Notes: generated by a model not told the origin, from the sequence alone. A stretch of DNA of 58,218 bases from Ligilactobacillus salitolerans (GCF_003864415.1 NZ_BFFP01000011.1:1-58218), one strand, 5' to 3'; counted from the first letter of the stretch, positions 11,357 to 20,708 are shown. Numbers and translations: made by a program.

Positions 11357-12217
11357 ATGGATGAACAGTTCGTTACAACAGACGATGGGATCAAATGGCA
11401 CATGTACGAGACTGGACCTGCTAACAAGACAACTATTGTACTTTTTGCCGGTTTTCCCGAGAGTGCTTATGCTTGGCGCAAGGTTTGGCCAATGCTGGCA
11501 CAACACTATCATGTTTTAGCGATAGATTTACCGGGGCAGGGATACTCAAGCGTTCCTCAAGCAGGATATGACACAAAAACAACTGCAAAGCGGATCCACG
11601 GGCTGCTTGAACAATTAAACTTGCAGAAAATAGTTTACGTTGGGCATGACATTGGCAGCTGGGTCGGTTTTACCTATGCACATCTTTTTCCTGCTGACTT
11701 ACTGGGTATGGTCCTAGTAGATGCAAATATCCCAGGAGTGACTCTTTCTCAGCAAATCGAATTAAATACAGAAAGCTGGCGCAGTTGGCATTTTTTGTTT
11801 AACGCATTGCCTGATTTGCCAGAAGAATTGTTAGCGGGAAAGGAGCAGGTCTTGCTCGAATGGTTCTTTTCTCATAAAGCGCAGAACTGGCGTGAGGCTT
11901 TTACGCAGGCGGATATTGACGAATATGATCATGAATATCAGCAGCTGGGAGTATTACGAGGAATGCTCGGATATTATCGTGCAGTTTTGCAGGATTTTGA
12001 GATTAATGCACAGTTATCTGGTCAGCAAGTGGATCTCCCCTTGCTGGCTGTGAGCGGAGAACTGGGTTCGTCACGAGATTTGAATGATAAATTAAAGTCA
12101 ATGGGATATCAAGTGAAAGGTGCAGTGATCGCAGAGTCAGGGCATTACATTCCAGAGGAAAAACCGGCAAAATTGGTTGAACAGATCGGCAGATTCACTG
12201 AGAAGTTCAATAAATAA
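11357..12217 (+). CDS. Alpha/beta hydrolase
   Basis: A 286-aa alpha/beta-hydrolase fold protein related to haloalkane dehalogenase/epoxide-hydrolase-like esterases. VLFAGFPESAYAWR forms the oxyanion-hole region. YVGHDIGSWVG is the nucleophile elbow and carries Asp where esterases have Ser, as in haloalkane dehalogenases and epoxide hydrolases. The C-terminal ESGHYIPEE holds the catalytic His. I chose ATG 11357, which has AGGTGA in front; a GTG three codons earlier is the alternative. It is a single gene closed by the duplicated terminator. The substrate is unknown. Confidence 0.85.
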   Translation: MDEQFVTTDDGIKWHMYETGPANKTTIVLFAGFPESAYAWRKVWPMLAQHYHVLAIDLPGQGYSSVPQAGYDTKTTAKRIHGLLEQLNLQKIVYVGHDIGSWVGFTYAHLFPADLLGMVLVDANIPGVTLSQQIELNTESWRSWHFLFNALPDLPEELLAGKEQVLLEWFFSHKAQNWREAFTQADIDEYDHEYQQLGVLRGMLGYYRAVLQDFEINAQLSGQQVDLPLLAVSGELGSSRDLNDKLKSMGYQVKGAVIAESGHYIPEEKPAKLVEQIGRFTEKFNK

Positions 12218-12289
12218 TGGCCTAGGTGATAGCGACAATGAAAATGGCATGCAGCTAGCCATAAAAACTGCGGTGTCATTGAATTAGGG

Positions 12290-12345
12290 GTTCTGTAATA
12301 TCTGGTACTGATAGAGAAATTTCACTATTTGTACCAGCTTTTTTC
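12290..12345 (+). terminator. Terminator of the hydrolase gene; copy 2 of the duplicated element
   Basis: CTGGTACTGATAG and CTATTTGTACCAG form the stem and a T-run follows. The reverse complement matches the element at 31-85 almost throughout, including the loop AAATTTC and the flank TATTAYAGAAC. It sits about 70 bp behind the hydrolase stop. Confidence 0.75.
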
Positions 12346-12355
12346 TTCTTTTGTT

Positions 12356-12386
12356 AATATAAAAAGACAGGGTGTTGACCCCTGTC
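12356..12386 (-). terminator. Terminator of the SdpI-like gene
   Basis: GACAGGG and CCCTGTC pair around TGTTGAC. On the minus strand TTTTTATATT follows. Confidence 0.7.
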
Positions 12387-12411
12387 TGGTCAAGCTATAC
12401 CAAATTGTTGA

Positions 12412-13050
12412 CTAAATACCTTTTTGAAAGAGCGTAAATGAGTACCCAATTGGAATAATAACTATGATGGCAATTACTGCGTAAATGAGCCAATCGACCT
12501 GGAGGAGTGCATTAACTAGAAAAACAGCTCCGCTCAGAATCAACAGCCACCCGGCTAAACGATTAGTCCTCCGCCAATTTTCTTTACTGTTCAGTGTCCA
12601 AGATATACGAATGCCAATTGTGTAATTTTGTTTAACAACAAGTAATAAAATCCCAATAACAACAAAAACTAAGCCCAACAAAGCATTAGTGGTCACCTCA
12701 GAATTTAAAAGCGAATACCCCATGGCAACGCCGTAAATGCCTAACATACTAATAAAAGTGATAAACGGGACTAGCCAATAAATAATTTTGAGCAGCCACG
12801 GAGAATTGTTGCGATTTTTGGGGTCAAAATGAACCATAAAAACAACAAATAATTGGATTGCTAAAAATATCAACGGCAGGATAAAAACAGTGAATCCTTT
12901 ACCGTCCCACCCGTCAGCCCGTCCACTAGTCCCAAAATGAGTCGCAATGTTATTAGGCAGCTTATTCCACAAAAAAATACCAACCAGCATGGGTAACAGC
13001 GTAGACAAAGATGACCAGATCATCGTATTTCTATTTGTAATATTTTTCAT
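12412..13050 (-). CDS. DUF1648/SdpI-family membrane protein
   Basis: A 212-aa integral membrane protein with about six transmembrane segments. The N-terminal DUF1648 domain is marked by LPNNIATHFG and GRADGW, and the C-terminal SdpI part by GIRISWTLNSKENWRRTNRLAG. SdpI of Bacillus subtilis is the immunity/signal protein against the SdpC toxin; here no sdpABC genes are nearby, so it is an orphan and the role is open. I chose ATG 13050 because AAGGAAG lies about 10 bases before it. A TATAAT lies upstream near 13095-13100. Confidence 0.82.
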   Translation of the reverse strand: MKNITNRNTMIWSSLSTLLPMLVGIFLWNKLPNNIATHFGTSGRADGWDGKGFTVFILPLIFLAIQLFVVFMVHFDPKNRNNSPWLLKIIYWLVPFITFISMLGIYGVAMGYSLLNSEVTTNALLGLVFVVIGILLLVVKQNYTIGIRISWTLNSKENWRRTNRLAGWLLILSGAVFLVNALLQVDWLIYAVIAIIVIIPIGYSFTLFQKGI

Positions 13051-13315
13051 AACTGACACGCTTCCTTAGCTCCATAGTTGTTAATTTTGTCGACCCTATT
13101 ATACTCCCAAAAAGATTGAAGGTATTCTAATCAGACTGATATTGAGTAAAATTTTTATCACTAGCTTGATATAAGCATAGCAAGCGAATGTCTTGGTTTC
13201 CATTAATGCATAATCAGTCCAGTGTTGTCTCATAAACAGATCTTTAAAATTTTGCACTTTGCTGGTCTTATAGTTAGCAGCACTCTTTTTTAGTCTAGTG
13301 CGTTGTAGTGAGCAA
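13051..13315. other. Non-coding gap between the SdpI-like and UspA genes
   Basis: Apart from a probable minus-strand -10 (TATAAT near 13095-13100) I see no ORF with a ribosome site and no repeat. The stretch is AT-rich and contains nothing else I can name. Confidence 0.5.
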
Positions 13316-13363
13316 AAGCAGCATACGATTTCCCGCTTGAAGGGCGATCGTATGCTGCTTTTT
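13316..13363. terminator. Bidirectional terminator next to uspA
   Basis: GCAGCATACGAT and ATCGTATGCTGC form a strong stem with A-rich and T-rich flanks. On the minus strand it lies just behind the UspA gene. Its loop TTCCCGCTTGAAGGG is nearly the same as that of the terminator at 4668. Confidence 0.8.
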
Positions 13364-13391
13364 AGTTGGCATTTAAAAAGACACTTATGAA

Positions 13392-13841
13392 CTATTCTTC
13401 TTTGGTTTCCTCTTCGTCATTATTGACGACTAAGATCTTAACGTTGCTCTTGCGGACAACATAACTGGTCGTTGAACCGATCAGCAACCGGTCGAAGGCA
13501 TCCACCCCGGATTTGCCGATAACGATCAAATCGATATCATGTTTTTGAGGAAATTCTGTGGCAATGATCTGTTTTGGAATGCCGCGTTCAACAAAGGCTT
13601 CGACTTCAACGCCGCGATCTGCAGCCTGCTTTTTGCCACGCTCGACAATATCTTCTGCATTACTCTTGAGTCCACTTAAAATCATATCTGGTGAACCTGT
13701 AGTGAAAATCATATTGCTTTCGTTGACGACCGAGAGAATTGAAATGTGCGAGCCAAACTTTTCGGATAAGTTAATTGCTTCATCCAAGGCACGTTTGGAG
13801 TTGCCGCTTCCGTCTAAGGGGACCAAAATATTCTGATACAT
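13392..13841 (-). CDS. Universal stress protein, UspA family
   Basis: A 149-aa single-domain Usp protein. It begins MYQNILVPLDGSGNSKRAL with the usual first strand and nucleotide-contact Asp. The ATP-binding signature is IGKSGVDAFDRLLIGSTTSYV (G-x2-G-x9-G-S/T), near residues 112-132. I chose ATG 13841 because AGGAGG lies 9 bases before it; the frame continues 13 codons upstream without a ribosome site. These small cytosolic proteins bind ATP and protect cells in stress. It is monocistronic. Confidence 0.9.
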   Translation of the reverse strand: MYQNILVPLDGSGNSKRALDEAINLSEKFGSHISILSVVNESNMIFTTGSPDMILSGLKSNAEDIVERGKKQAADRGVEVEAFVERGIPKQIIATEFPQKHDIDLIVIGKSGVDAFDRLLIGSTTSYVVRKSNVKILVVNNDEEETKEE

Positions 13842-14239
13842 AAACCTCATCCTCCTATCTAAATCGTTAAGCAAATTCATTAGTTTAACTCAGTAACTAA
13901 GCTTTACCTGCTATTCCACCTATATTGTAACTATTTTCAAACAAATAGCATAGTAAAAGCCTCGAAATTTCGCAAAGAGAAATTATTTTCAAGAGTGTGA
14001 AGGCACCGCTGGATCAGTACACAAGCAAAGCCGAAATTATTGGGTGAATCAGCCTTCTTAAAGCACTCTTAGCAAAATCAAAGGTCATTCTATGGTACAA
14101 TGGCAATAGCTGAAATTGCTGGCATAATCCAGCTTCACAGTCATTCGACAAGCAGTTCTTGAGTAGTACATATCGTCTGGCGAATTTTAAAGAAATTAAA
14201 TTATTGAAACTAATCTGGTAAAAGGAGATTTTTCTAAGT
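13842..14239. other. Non-coding gap before murE
   Basis: I see no credible gene. TGGTACAAT near 14095 looks like an extended -10 and could start the murE transcript with a leader of over 100 nt. GAAGGC/GCCTTC (about 14000 and 14052) form a loose dyad. No known riboswitch motif was recognised. Confidence 0.4.
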
Positions 14240-15778
14240 ATGGCACTTACGATGGTTCAAATTTTGACATTACTGTCAGAGCATAACTTATTAATTGAAA
14301 AGCATCCCGGAAAAATCACCCCGGAAAAATTTACACACGTGACTTATGATTCGCGCCAAGTTCAGCCTGAGACATTATTTTTTTGCAAGGGCAACTTTAA
14401 GCCCAGCTACCTGCAACAAGCCAAGGCCAAAGGAGCTGCAGCCTATGTCGCTGAGACAGCATACGCTGAAGGTGCAGAATTGACAGGGCTGATCGTGACT
14501 AACGTTCAGCAGGCGATGTCCTTACTGGGCGCGGCTTACTATGATTTTCCGCAAAATAAATTGTTTATTACAGGTATCACTGGAACAAAGGGCAAGACAA
14601 CGACGGCTTATTTTGCTCACAGCATTGAAGACGCGGTTACCACGGGTAAAACAGCGCTGTTTTCGACGATCGATCGAATTGTGGGACCCAAGCCGGAGCA
14701 GCGGTTTAAGTCTGATCTGACGACCCCAGAATCTTTGGATCTTTTTCATGACATGGCAGCAGCTGTCGCTAACGGAATGACACATTTGGTGATGGAAGTT
14801 TCCTCGCAGGCGTTTAAGAAGGATCGGGTTTACGGGTTGAAATATGACTTGGGGATCTTCTTGAATATTTCGCCGGACCACATTGGGCGTAATGAACACC
14901 CGACATTTGCCGACTACTTATATTGCAAAGAGCAGCTTTTGCGGAATTCCAAGCAAGTGATCATCAACGCAGAAAGCCAACATTTTGCAGAAATTTATGC
15001 GGCAGCCAAGGGGTCTCTATTGGATGACCAGATTTACTTATACGCGCGCAAAAATTTGCTGATCTCATTTGAGACCCAAGTTGATTTTGAATTTGAAGAA
15101 ACTAAACAGGACTTGAAGGAAAGTGCGATCGCAATTAACACTTACTCGCAAAAAGGCGAGCGCTTGGAATTAGATGGCGGCTATCAACTGGGCATCCCAG
15201 GTGATTATAACCAAGAAAATGCGGTCGCAGCTGTCATTGCTAGCGCTCTGGCTGGTGCGGATGCGGCGCAGATCAAAGAATATTTGCCAGCTGTCCGAGT
15301 ACCTGGCCGGATGGAAGTTTTTCCGACTAAAGAGCACGGCACGATTTACGTTGATTATGCGCATAATTATGCCAGCCTCAAATCGCTGCTGAAATTCTTG
15401 CGTGAACAGACTCAAGATGAACGCTTGATCGTCTTGACCGGCAGCACTGGTGACAAAGGGATCTCAAGACGCAGCGGCTTAGGCCAGGCCATTTCGGAAG
15501 AAGCCGATGTGGCAATTTTGACGACAGATGATCCAGCCACGGAAGATCCGTTGCAGATCGCACAAGAAATTGCTGAACATATTGATCAAAAGCGCATCGA
15601 AGTTCAAATTATTTTAGACAGAAAAACAGCTGTTAAAAAAGCGATCATGATGAGTAAACCAAACGAGATCGTGGTCCTGGCCGGCAAAGGCCGCGATGCA
15701 ACACAAAAAGTTAATGGAAAGCTGCTTTCCTATGAAACAGATGCTAAACTAGCAGCGGATATCAGCAAGGAGATTTAA
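14240..15778 (+). CDS. murE: UDP-N-acetylmuramoyl-tripeptide synthetase, L-lysine type
   Basis: A 512-aa Mur ligase that adds the third residue to UDP-MurNAc-L-Ala-D-Glu in the cytosol. The ATP loop GTKGKTTTAY is near residue 115 and the central domain carries the NISPDH and HNYASL elements. In the specificity motif the sequence reads DDPA (about residue 430), not the DNPR typical of meso-diaminopimelate enzymes, which points to L-Lys. AAAGGAG precedes the ATG. It is the first gene of a three-gene unit with D-Asp ligase and Asp racemase, and its stop overlaps the next start (TAATG). Confidence 0.93.
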   Translation: MALTMVQILTLLSEHNLLIEKHPGKITPEKFTHVTYDSRQVQPETLFFCKGNFKPSYLQQAKAKGAAAYVAETAYAEGAELTGLIVTNVQQAMSLLGAAYYDFPQNKLFITGITGTKGKTTTAYFAHSIEDAVTTGKTALFSTIDRIVGPKPEQRFKSDLTTPESLDLFHDMAAAVANGMTHLVMEVSSQAFKKDRVYGLKYDLGIFLNISPDHIGRNEHPTFADYLYCKEQLLRNSKQVIINAESQHFAEIYAAAKGSLLDDQIYLYARKNLLISFETQVDFEFEETKQDLKESAIAINTYSQKGERLELDGGYQLGIPGDYNQENAVAAVIASALAGADAAQIKEYLPAVRVPGRMEVFPTKEHGTIYVDYAHNYASLKSLLKFLREQTQDERLIVLTGSTGDKGISRRSGLGQAISEEADVAILTTDDPATEDPLQIAQEIAEHIDQKRIEVQIILDRKTAVKKAIMMSKPNEIVVLAGKGRDATQKVNGKLLSYETDAKLAADISKEI

Positions 15779-17040
15779 TGATGACAGAAAACAAAGTTGA
15801 ATTTACACCAATATTATTGGGCAGCGACTTTAACGTTTATGGGATGGCACGCTCTTTTTATCAGAAATATCATCGTCCCGTTAAAGCCTATGCTGCGGCT
15901 CAGTTAGCCCCGACCCGTTTTACTAAGATCGTTGACTTAACGATCGTTGACGGCTTTGATAAAGATCCAGTCTGGATCGAAACCATGCAGAAATTAAAGG
16001 AAAAGTACCGTGACCATGAAGAACCGGTGATTTTGATCGGTTGCGGTGACGGTTATGCTGAACTGATTTCTGAACACAAGGATGAACTGACCGATGTTTT
16101 CGTCTGCCCTTATATTGATTTCAAACTGCTAAAGACCTTAAATAACAAGGAAGGTTTTTATGAGATCTGTGAAAAATATGATCTTCCATATCCAAAAACA
16201 CAGATTATCACTAAAGAGCAGTGGGAAGCAGGGCCAACCGAAGTTCCACAGCCGTTTAATTATCCAGTTGCATTAAAGGCAGCAAATAGTGTCGAATGGC
16301 TCGATGTCCATTTTGAAGGACGGAAAAAGGCTTTCCGGATCCAAAGTCGGGAAGAGTTTGACCGGATCTTGCGTTTATCCTACGAAAACGGTTATGAATC
16401 AGATTTTATTCTCCAAGATTTCATTCCTGGTGATGACAGTAATATGCGTGTCTTGAATGCATATGTTGACCAGAATCACCAAGTTAAGATGATGTGTTTA
16501 GGCCATCCGTTACTGGAAGATCCTGCTCCGGCAGCGATCGGAAATTACGTGGCGATTTTGCCGGAATATAACGAAGAGATCTATGCGACGATCAAGAAGT
16601 TTTTGGAAGCTGTCCAATTTACAGGCTATGCCAACTTCGATATGAAATATGATGTGCGCGACCAGAAGTACAAGTTGTTCGAGATCAACTTGCGTCAAGG
16701 CCGCAGCAGCTTCTTTGTTACTCTAAACGGCTATAACTTGGCTGATTACGTGGTCCAAGACTATGTTACAGGACAACTCGCAAATCAGCCGGTCGTTTAC
16801 GGGAATAATGATACGACGAAACATCATTTGTGGTTGGGTGTACCAGTTTCGATCTTTAAGAAATACGCCCGGAATAACTTGGATAAACAGGCAGCTTTGC
16901 AACTGATCAAGACCAAGCGGGTCGGGACGACCTATGAGTATGGGGAAGACATGAATCCGAAGCGCTGGGCTTTGATCAAATGGATGAACCATAACTACGT
17001 TAAAAATTTTGCAGAGTACTTTAAGCAAAATAAGGGGTAA
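15778..17040 (+). CDS. aslA: D-aspartate ligase of peptidoglycan (ATP-grasp)
   Basis: A 420-aa ATP-grasp enzyme that clearly resembles Enterococcus faecium Aslfm, which couples the beta-carboxyl of D-Asp to the Lys side chain of the peptidoglycan precursor. Shared stretches are ILLGSDFNVYGMARSF, ILIGCGDGYAELIS, QDFIPGDDSNMRVLNAYVD and the metal/ATP region FEINLRQGRSSFF. The start may be ATG 15778 or 15781; AGGAG suits both. It lies between murE and an Asp racemase, which supports a Lys-D-Asp cross-bridge in this organism. Confidence 0.93.
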   Translation: MMTENKVEFTPILLGSDFNVYGMARSFYQKYHRPVKAYAAAQLAPTRFTKIVDLTIVDGFDKDPVWIETMQKLKEKYRDHEEPVILIGCGDGYAELISEHKDELTDVFVCPYIDFKLLKTLNNKEGFYEICEKYDLPYPKTQIITKEQWEAGPTEVPQPFNYPVALKAANSVEWLDVHFEGRKKAFRIQSREEFDRILRLSYENGYESDFILQDFIPGDDSNMRVLNAYVDQNHQVKMMCLGHPLLEDPAPAAIGNYVAILPEYNEEIYATIKKFLEAVQFTGYANFDMKYDVRDQKYKLFEINLRQGRSSFFVTLNGYNLADYVVQDYVTGQLANQPVVYGNNDTTKHHLWLGVPVSIFKKYARNNLDKQAALQLIKTKRVGTTYEYGEDMNPKRWALIKWMNHNYVKNFAEYFKQNKG

Positions 17041-17045
17041 GAGCG

Positions 17046-17765
17046 ATGGAGCACTTCTTTACGATTATCGGCGGTATGGGGACATTGGCAACTGAAACCT
17101 ATATCCACCAGCTGAATTTGCGGACTCCGGCGCATAGTGACCAGGAATACTTGAACTATATTTTGGTCAATCATGCGACTGTACCGGATCGGACAAATTA
17201 TATTCTCGACCACAGCCAGCCCAGCCCGTTGCAGCCGCTTTTGGCGGACTTTCGGCAACAGGCCAGCTTGGGACCGGACTTTTTTACGCTGCCTTGTAAT
17301 ACTGCTCATTATTTTTACGAGCAGTTAAAACAAGTGACTGATATCCCGATCCTGCACATGCCGCGTGAAGCTGTTGCGTGGATCGGAGATAACCTCAAAG
17401 CGGTCAAGCGTGTTGGCCTGATCTCAACAGAAGGGACACGTGCCGACCATATCTATGATGACGAGATCATGGCCGCGGGCTATGATCTGATTTTGCCGGA
17501 CGAAAAAATTCAAGAACAGACTAACCAGCTGATCTATGCTGGAGTGAAGGAAAAGAATCACGTAGATCGGCAGTTGTATCATGAAATTTTACGCCAGATG
17601 TTCGAGGAGAAGGGCTGTGAAGCGGTGGTTTTGGGTTGTACCGAACTGTCATTAGCCCAAGACCGCGAACCGTATTTAGAGCATCCTGTGGTTGACTCGC
17701 AGTCGATCTTAGTCGATAAAACTATCGACTTAGCTTTAAGAGCACGTGCTGGAGAAAAAATATAA
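17046..17765 (+). CDS. racD: Aspartate racemase
   Basis: A 239-aa PLP-independent Asp/Glu racemase. The two catalytic cysteines lie in LPCNTAHYF (about residue 84) and VLGCTELSL (about residue 197), and the N-terminus shows the family pattern IIGGMGTLATETY. It converts L-Asp to D-Asp, the substrate of the ligase encoded 5 bp upstream. AAGGGGTAAG precedes the ATG. A glutamate racemase is less likely because of this context. Confidence 0.92.
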   Translation: MEHFFTIIGGMGTLATETYIHQLNLRTPAHSDQEYLNYILVNHATVPDRTNYILDHSQPSPLQPLLADFRQQASLGPDFFTLPCNTAHYFYEQLKQVTDIPILHMPREAVAWIGDNLKAVKRVGLISTEGTRADHIYDDEIMAAGYDLILPDEKIQEQTNQLIYAGVKEKNHVDRQLYHEILRQMFEEKGCEAVVLGCTELSLAQDREPYLEHPVVDSQSILVDKTIDLALRARAGEKI

Positions 17766-17863
17766 ACTAATAAAGTGAGCAAGGACAAGACGTTCTTGGC
17801 TTCAACAAAATACCGCCAAATTTTCGTTTTCTCCGTCAAGTGGTTGGTATTTAAATTTAGAAT

Positions 17864-18159
17864 CTAAAGGTTGCAAGTTAATAAGGAACCAGACCGGATC
17901 AGTCTGGCTCCAAGTCGGTCAAAGAAGGCACCAAACCGGTTTAGTCTGGTTCCAAGTCAGTCAAAGAAGGCACCAAACTGGTTCAGTCTGGCTCCAAGTC
18001 GGTCAAAGAAGGCACCAGACTGGTTTAGTCTGGTTCCAAGTTGAACTAAATGGGAGCCGGTTGGCTGTATGTTTTCAAACTAACTACCAAGACACCATCA
18101 AAGTTGGTCTCCTCGACAATAAAAGATCTGAGTCTTCCAACTTAACTTTCAACCTTTAG
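17864..18159. repeat. Flanking inverted repeat enclosing array R1
   Basis: CTAAAGGTTGCAAGTTAA (17864-17881) and TTAACTTTCAACCTTTAG (18142-18159) are inverted copies with one mismatch in 18. They flank the four-unit array. This could be a long-range stem or the ends of a small non-autonomous element. Confidence 0.6.
17883..18050. repeat. Array R1: four 42-bp units with internal dyad
   Basis: Four direct repeats of 42 bp. Each has a left arm GGMACCA, a right arm TGGYTCC and, except for the last, a linker AAGTCRGTCAAAG. The inner segment of some units (CCAGACTGG, AGTCTGG) adds more pairing. The linker is shared with arrays R3-R6, whereas the arm sequence is specific to this locus. Confidence 0.9.
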
Positions 18160-18185
18160 TTAGAATAAATTGGTAGAGCTTAGTC

Positions 18186-18222
18186 AAGCTGCCTGTTCCT
18201 GAATGGAACGGGCAGCTTTTTT
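18186..18222 (+). terminator. Terminator behind array R1
   Basis: AGCTGCCTGTTCC and GGAACGGGCAGCT form the stem with loop TGAAT, followed by six T. It lies 420 bp behind racD, so the murE-aslA-racD transcript may include the array. Confidence 0.85.
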
Positions 18223-18405
18223 GAATGCTTGTTGGCTCTGCCGCTACTTTGCAGAGCTCCCTGTCTCTGTCATTACTTTTTACGTAACCTCGATCTAATC
18301 AATTGCAATTTAATCCGATAAAAGCTAGGAAAATAACCAGGAGAACATAGGAGTAAGGGCGTCTGGATAAATGAAATTTCCAAAACATATACAGATAATT
18401 TTGGT

Positions 18406-18435
18406 CAAAAAAAAACAGGGAGAATTCCCTGTTCC
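18406..18435 (-). terminator. Terminator of the PBP gene
   Basis: GGAACAGGGAATTC and CCCTGTT form a compact stem on the minus strand and nine T follow. Confidence 0.75.
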
Positions 18436-18453
18436 ACTATGCTAGTCTAGTCG

Positions 18454-20523
18454 TTAATTTAGGCCGTCACTGGATTTAACATCCTTCCAAAAAGCCTGGT
18501 AGATCGATTTGACAGATTCCATGTTGAAACCTTCGTTAGTTGAACCAGAACCTGGGTAGGCAACAGCAATCACGATTTGCGGGTTAGTCGTTGGTGCATA
18601 GCTGGCCGCACTGAGTGTTGTTGTTGACGAGCCGTTGGTTGTAGTTTCGGCGGTACCAGACTTGGCAGCGACCGCCGGCTTGAGACTGGCCAAACGCGCG
18701 CCGGTCCGCCACTGGTTAGAGCCATGGACAACCTGCCATAGTCCTTGGTGGACAACTTTCCATTGGGCAGCGGTACCTTCGACAACGTTTAAGATCTTCG
18801 GTTGGAATTCATATTTAACAGCACCAAGCTTGTCGTCAGTACCATGCCCTCGGATCGACTGTAAGACATGAGGCTGCATCCGATAGCCGCCGTTAGCGAT
18901 CGTTGACATATACTGGGCCACTTGGATTGTTGTGTAAGCATCGTAGTTACCAAAAGACAAGTTCAAAGCTTTCCCTATTTCAGCTTGGGAAGAACCGCCT
19001 TTAAAGCCGGGAGCTTCTCCAGGAATGTCGATCCCGGTTTTGACACCTAAACCATACTGGTTAAAGTTGGAACGCAACTTGTCAAAAATAGAAGTTGGCA
19101 TGTTCAGAGCAGCACCAGAGGTGTAATTAAAACCGGCCTCTTTCATTGTCAGCTGCATCATGTAGGAGTTAGAAGAAACCTCCAGTGCATCAGCCGCAGA
19201 CAAGGTCATATTATTGTTCCCTGTCTTGTTGAAAATCGAGGCTATTGTTGCGGTCCCGGCTAGTTTGATCGGTGTATCAGTCAAGGTGTTGTTCGTTGGG
19301 GTGATCACACCGCTGCGTAAGCCGCCCATGACCTGCGCACCTTTGACGACAGAACCCATAACCATTGTTTGGTTGATCGGACCTAAGGAGTCAGTCGTGA
19401 TTTTGCCAGTCTTATTATCCCGATCAACTCCGGCTAAAGCGTAGATCCCGCCGGTTTGCGGATTCATTGCGACAGCATAGCCGCCGGTCATTAGCGGGTT
19501 GCCATTGGCGGAACCAGTTTTGACAGCATTCTCCACGATTTTTTGTACGTCATTTTGGAACTTAGAGTTGATCGTTAATTGGACGTTGTCGCCGACCTTA
19601 CCACCATATTGTTTGACTCGTTTGGTGATTTTGCCGTTTTGGGTCTCAACGTTGATTGCTTTCTTGGTTCCCTTTAAAACATCCTCATACTGGGATTCGA
19701 TATAGCTTGAACCCACACTGTCATCACGCTCATAGCCCTCTGCAAGCAGTTCATTGATCCGTTCGCTAGGCAAACCTTGTTTTTGCGAAGTCAATGTTCC
19801 GGCGACGTTTTTGATCGAGTTGCCATTCGGATAAGTCCGGGTCCAGTCAGTTGTGATCTTGATCCCAGGCAAATCCGACTGATGCTCGCCGACTTGCGAC
19901 ATTTCCTGGTCGCTGACGTTTTTGGTCTTAAGATAAATTGTCGAGAGTGCATAGGCATTGTTCATCTTGGTAAAGACAACAACGGCTTTCTTTTGTGCGG
20001 CAGTCATGCCGTCTGTCAAACCATGATCGTTAACATATTTGATTTCGAGTTGGGTCAGTTTTTTGACATCGGTGATCTTGGATGACCCGGGGATCTTCTT
20101 TTTAACAGCATCCTCATTTTTGGCTAAGTAGTAGTTGGCACGCATGGTCTTAGTCGTTGGTTCAGAATCAATGTCAACGTACTTGACTAAATCATTGGCG
20201 ACTGAATACATCGTTTTCGGATAGACATTAAGCGGCTTGGAATAACTGATCGCCCGAGATGAGTTATTGGCTACTAAGGGCTTGCCGGCAGAATCGTAAA
20301 TCATTCCGCGTTGAACATTCCTTGTTTCCGTTTTGATGTCGCCGCTGTCGATCTCGCTTTGAAAATGGTTGCCTTGGATGATCTGTAACTGAACCAGGCG
20401 GCCGATCAGCAGTGCAAACAAAAGAAACGCAACAAAAAAGAGCACATTCAACCGGTTGGGTATCCGGGATTTATTAATTTTTGGCGTTTCTTCATTTGAA
20501 TTTGATGGCTTAAAAAATTTCAC
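18454..20523 (-). CDS. Class B penicillin-binding protein (PBP2b/PbpA-like transpeptidase)
   Basis: A protein of about 690 aa with a short cytosolic N-terminus, one membrane anchor (about residues 27-45), a PBP dimer domain and a C-terminal transpeptidase. Active-site motifs are SVVK (about residue 391), SSN (about 450) and KSGT (about 630), all intact. It crosslinks peptidoglycan outside the membrane, probably in elongation. GGGAG lies 8 bases before the GTG at 20523. An ATG five codons earlier (20538) lacks a ribosome site. No PASTA repeats are present, so it is not PBP2x-like. Confidence 0.9.
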   Translation of the reverse strand: MKFFKPSNSNEETPKINKSRIPNRLNVLFFVAFLLFALLIGRLVQLQIIQGNHFQSEIDSGDIKTETRNVQRGMIYDSAGKPLVANNSSRAISYSKPLNVYPKTMYSVANDLVKYVDIDSEPTTKTMRANYYLAKNEDAVKKKIPGSSKITDVKKLTQLEIKYVNDHGLTDGMTAAQKKAVVVFTKMNNAYALSTIYLKTKNVSDQEMSQVGEHQSDLPGIKITTDWTRTYPNGNSIKNVAGTLTSQKQGLPSERINELLAEGYERDDSVGSSYIESQYEDVLKGTKKAINVETQNGKITKRVKQYGGKVGDNVQLTINSKFQNDVQKIVENAVKTGSANGNPLMTGGYAVAMNPQTGGIYALAGVDRDNKTGKITTDSLGPINQTMVMGSVVKGAQVMGGLRSGVITPTNNTLTDTPIKLAGTATIASIFNKTGNNNMTLSAADALEVSSNSYMMQLTMKEAGFNYTSGAALNMPTSIFDKLRSNFNQYGLGVKTGIDIPGEAPGFKGGSSQAEIGKALNLSFGNYDAYTTIQVAQYMSTIANGGYRMQPHVLQSIRGHGTDDKLGAVKYEFQPKILNVVEGTAAQWKVVHQGLWQVVHGSNQWRTGARLASLKPAVAAKSGTAETTTNGSSTTTLSAASYAPTTNPQIVIAVAYPGSGSTNEGFNMESVKSIYQAFWKDVKSSDGLN

Positions 20524-20708
20524 AGTACATACTCCCATCTGGTGTTTATCCAGCTAAAATGTCACTAGTTCTTTTATCTTAAAGGGTCTGGTTTAAAAAG
20601 CCAATAGTTTACGGGACATAATAAGAAAAAAGTAAAAATTATTATGGCAAATTTAGCGGCCGTTGAACTGACCTTTAACCGTCTAATTATATCATTTCAC
20701 GCTCCATT

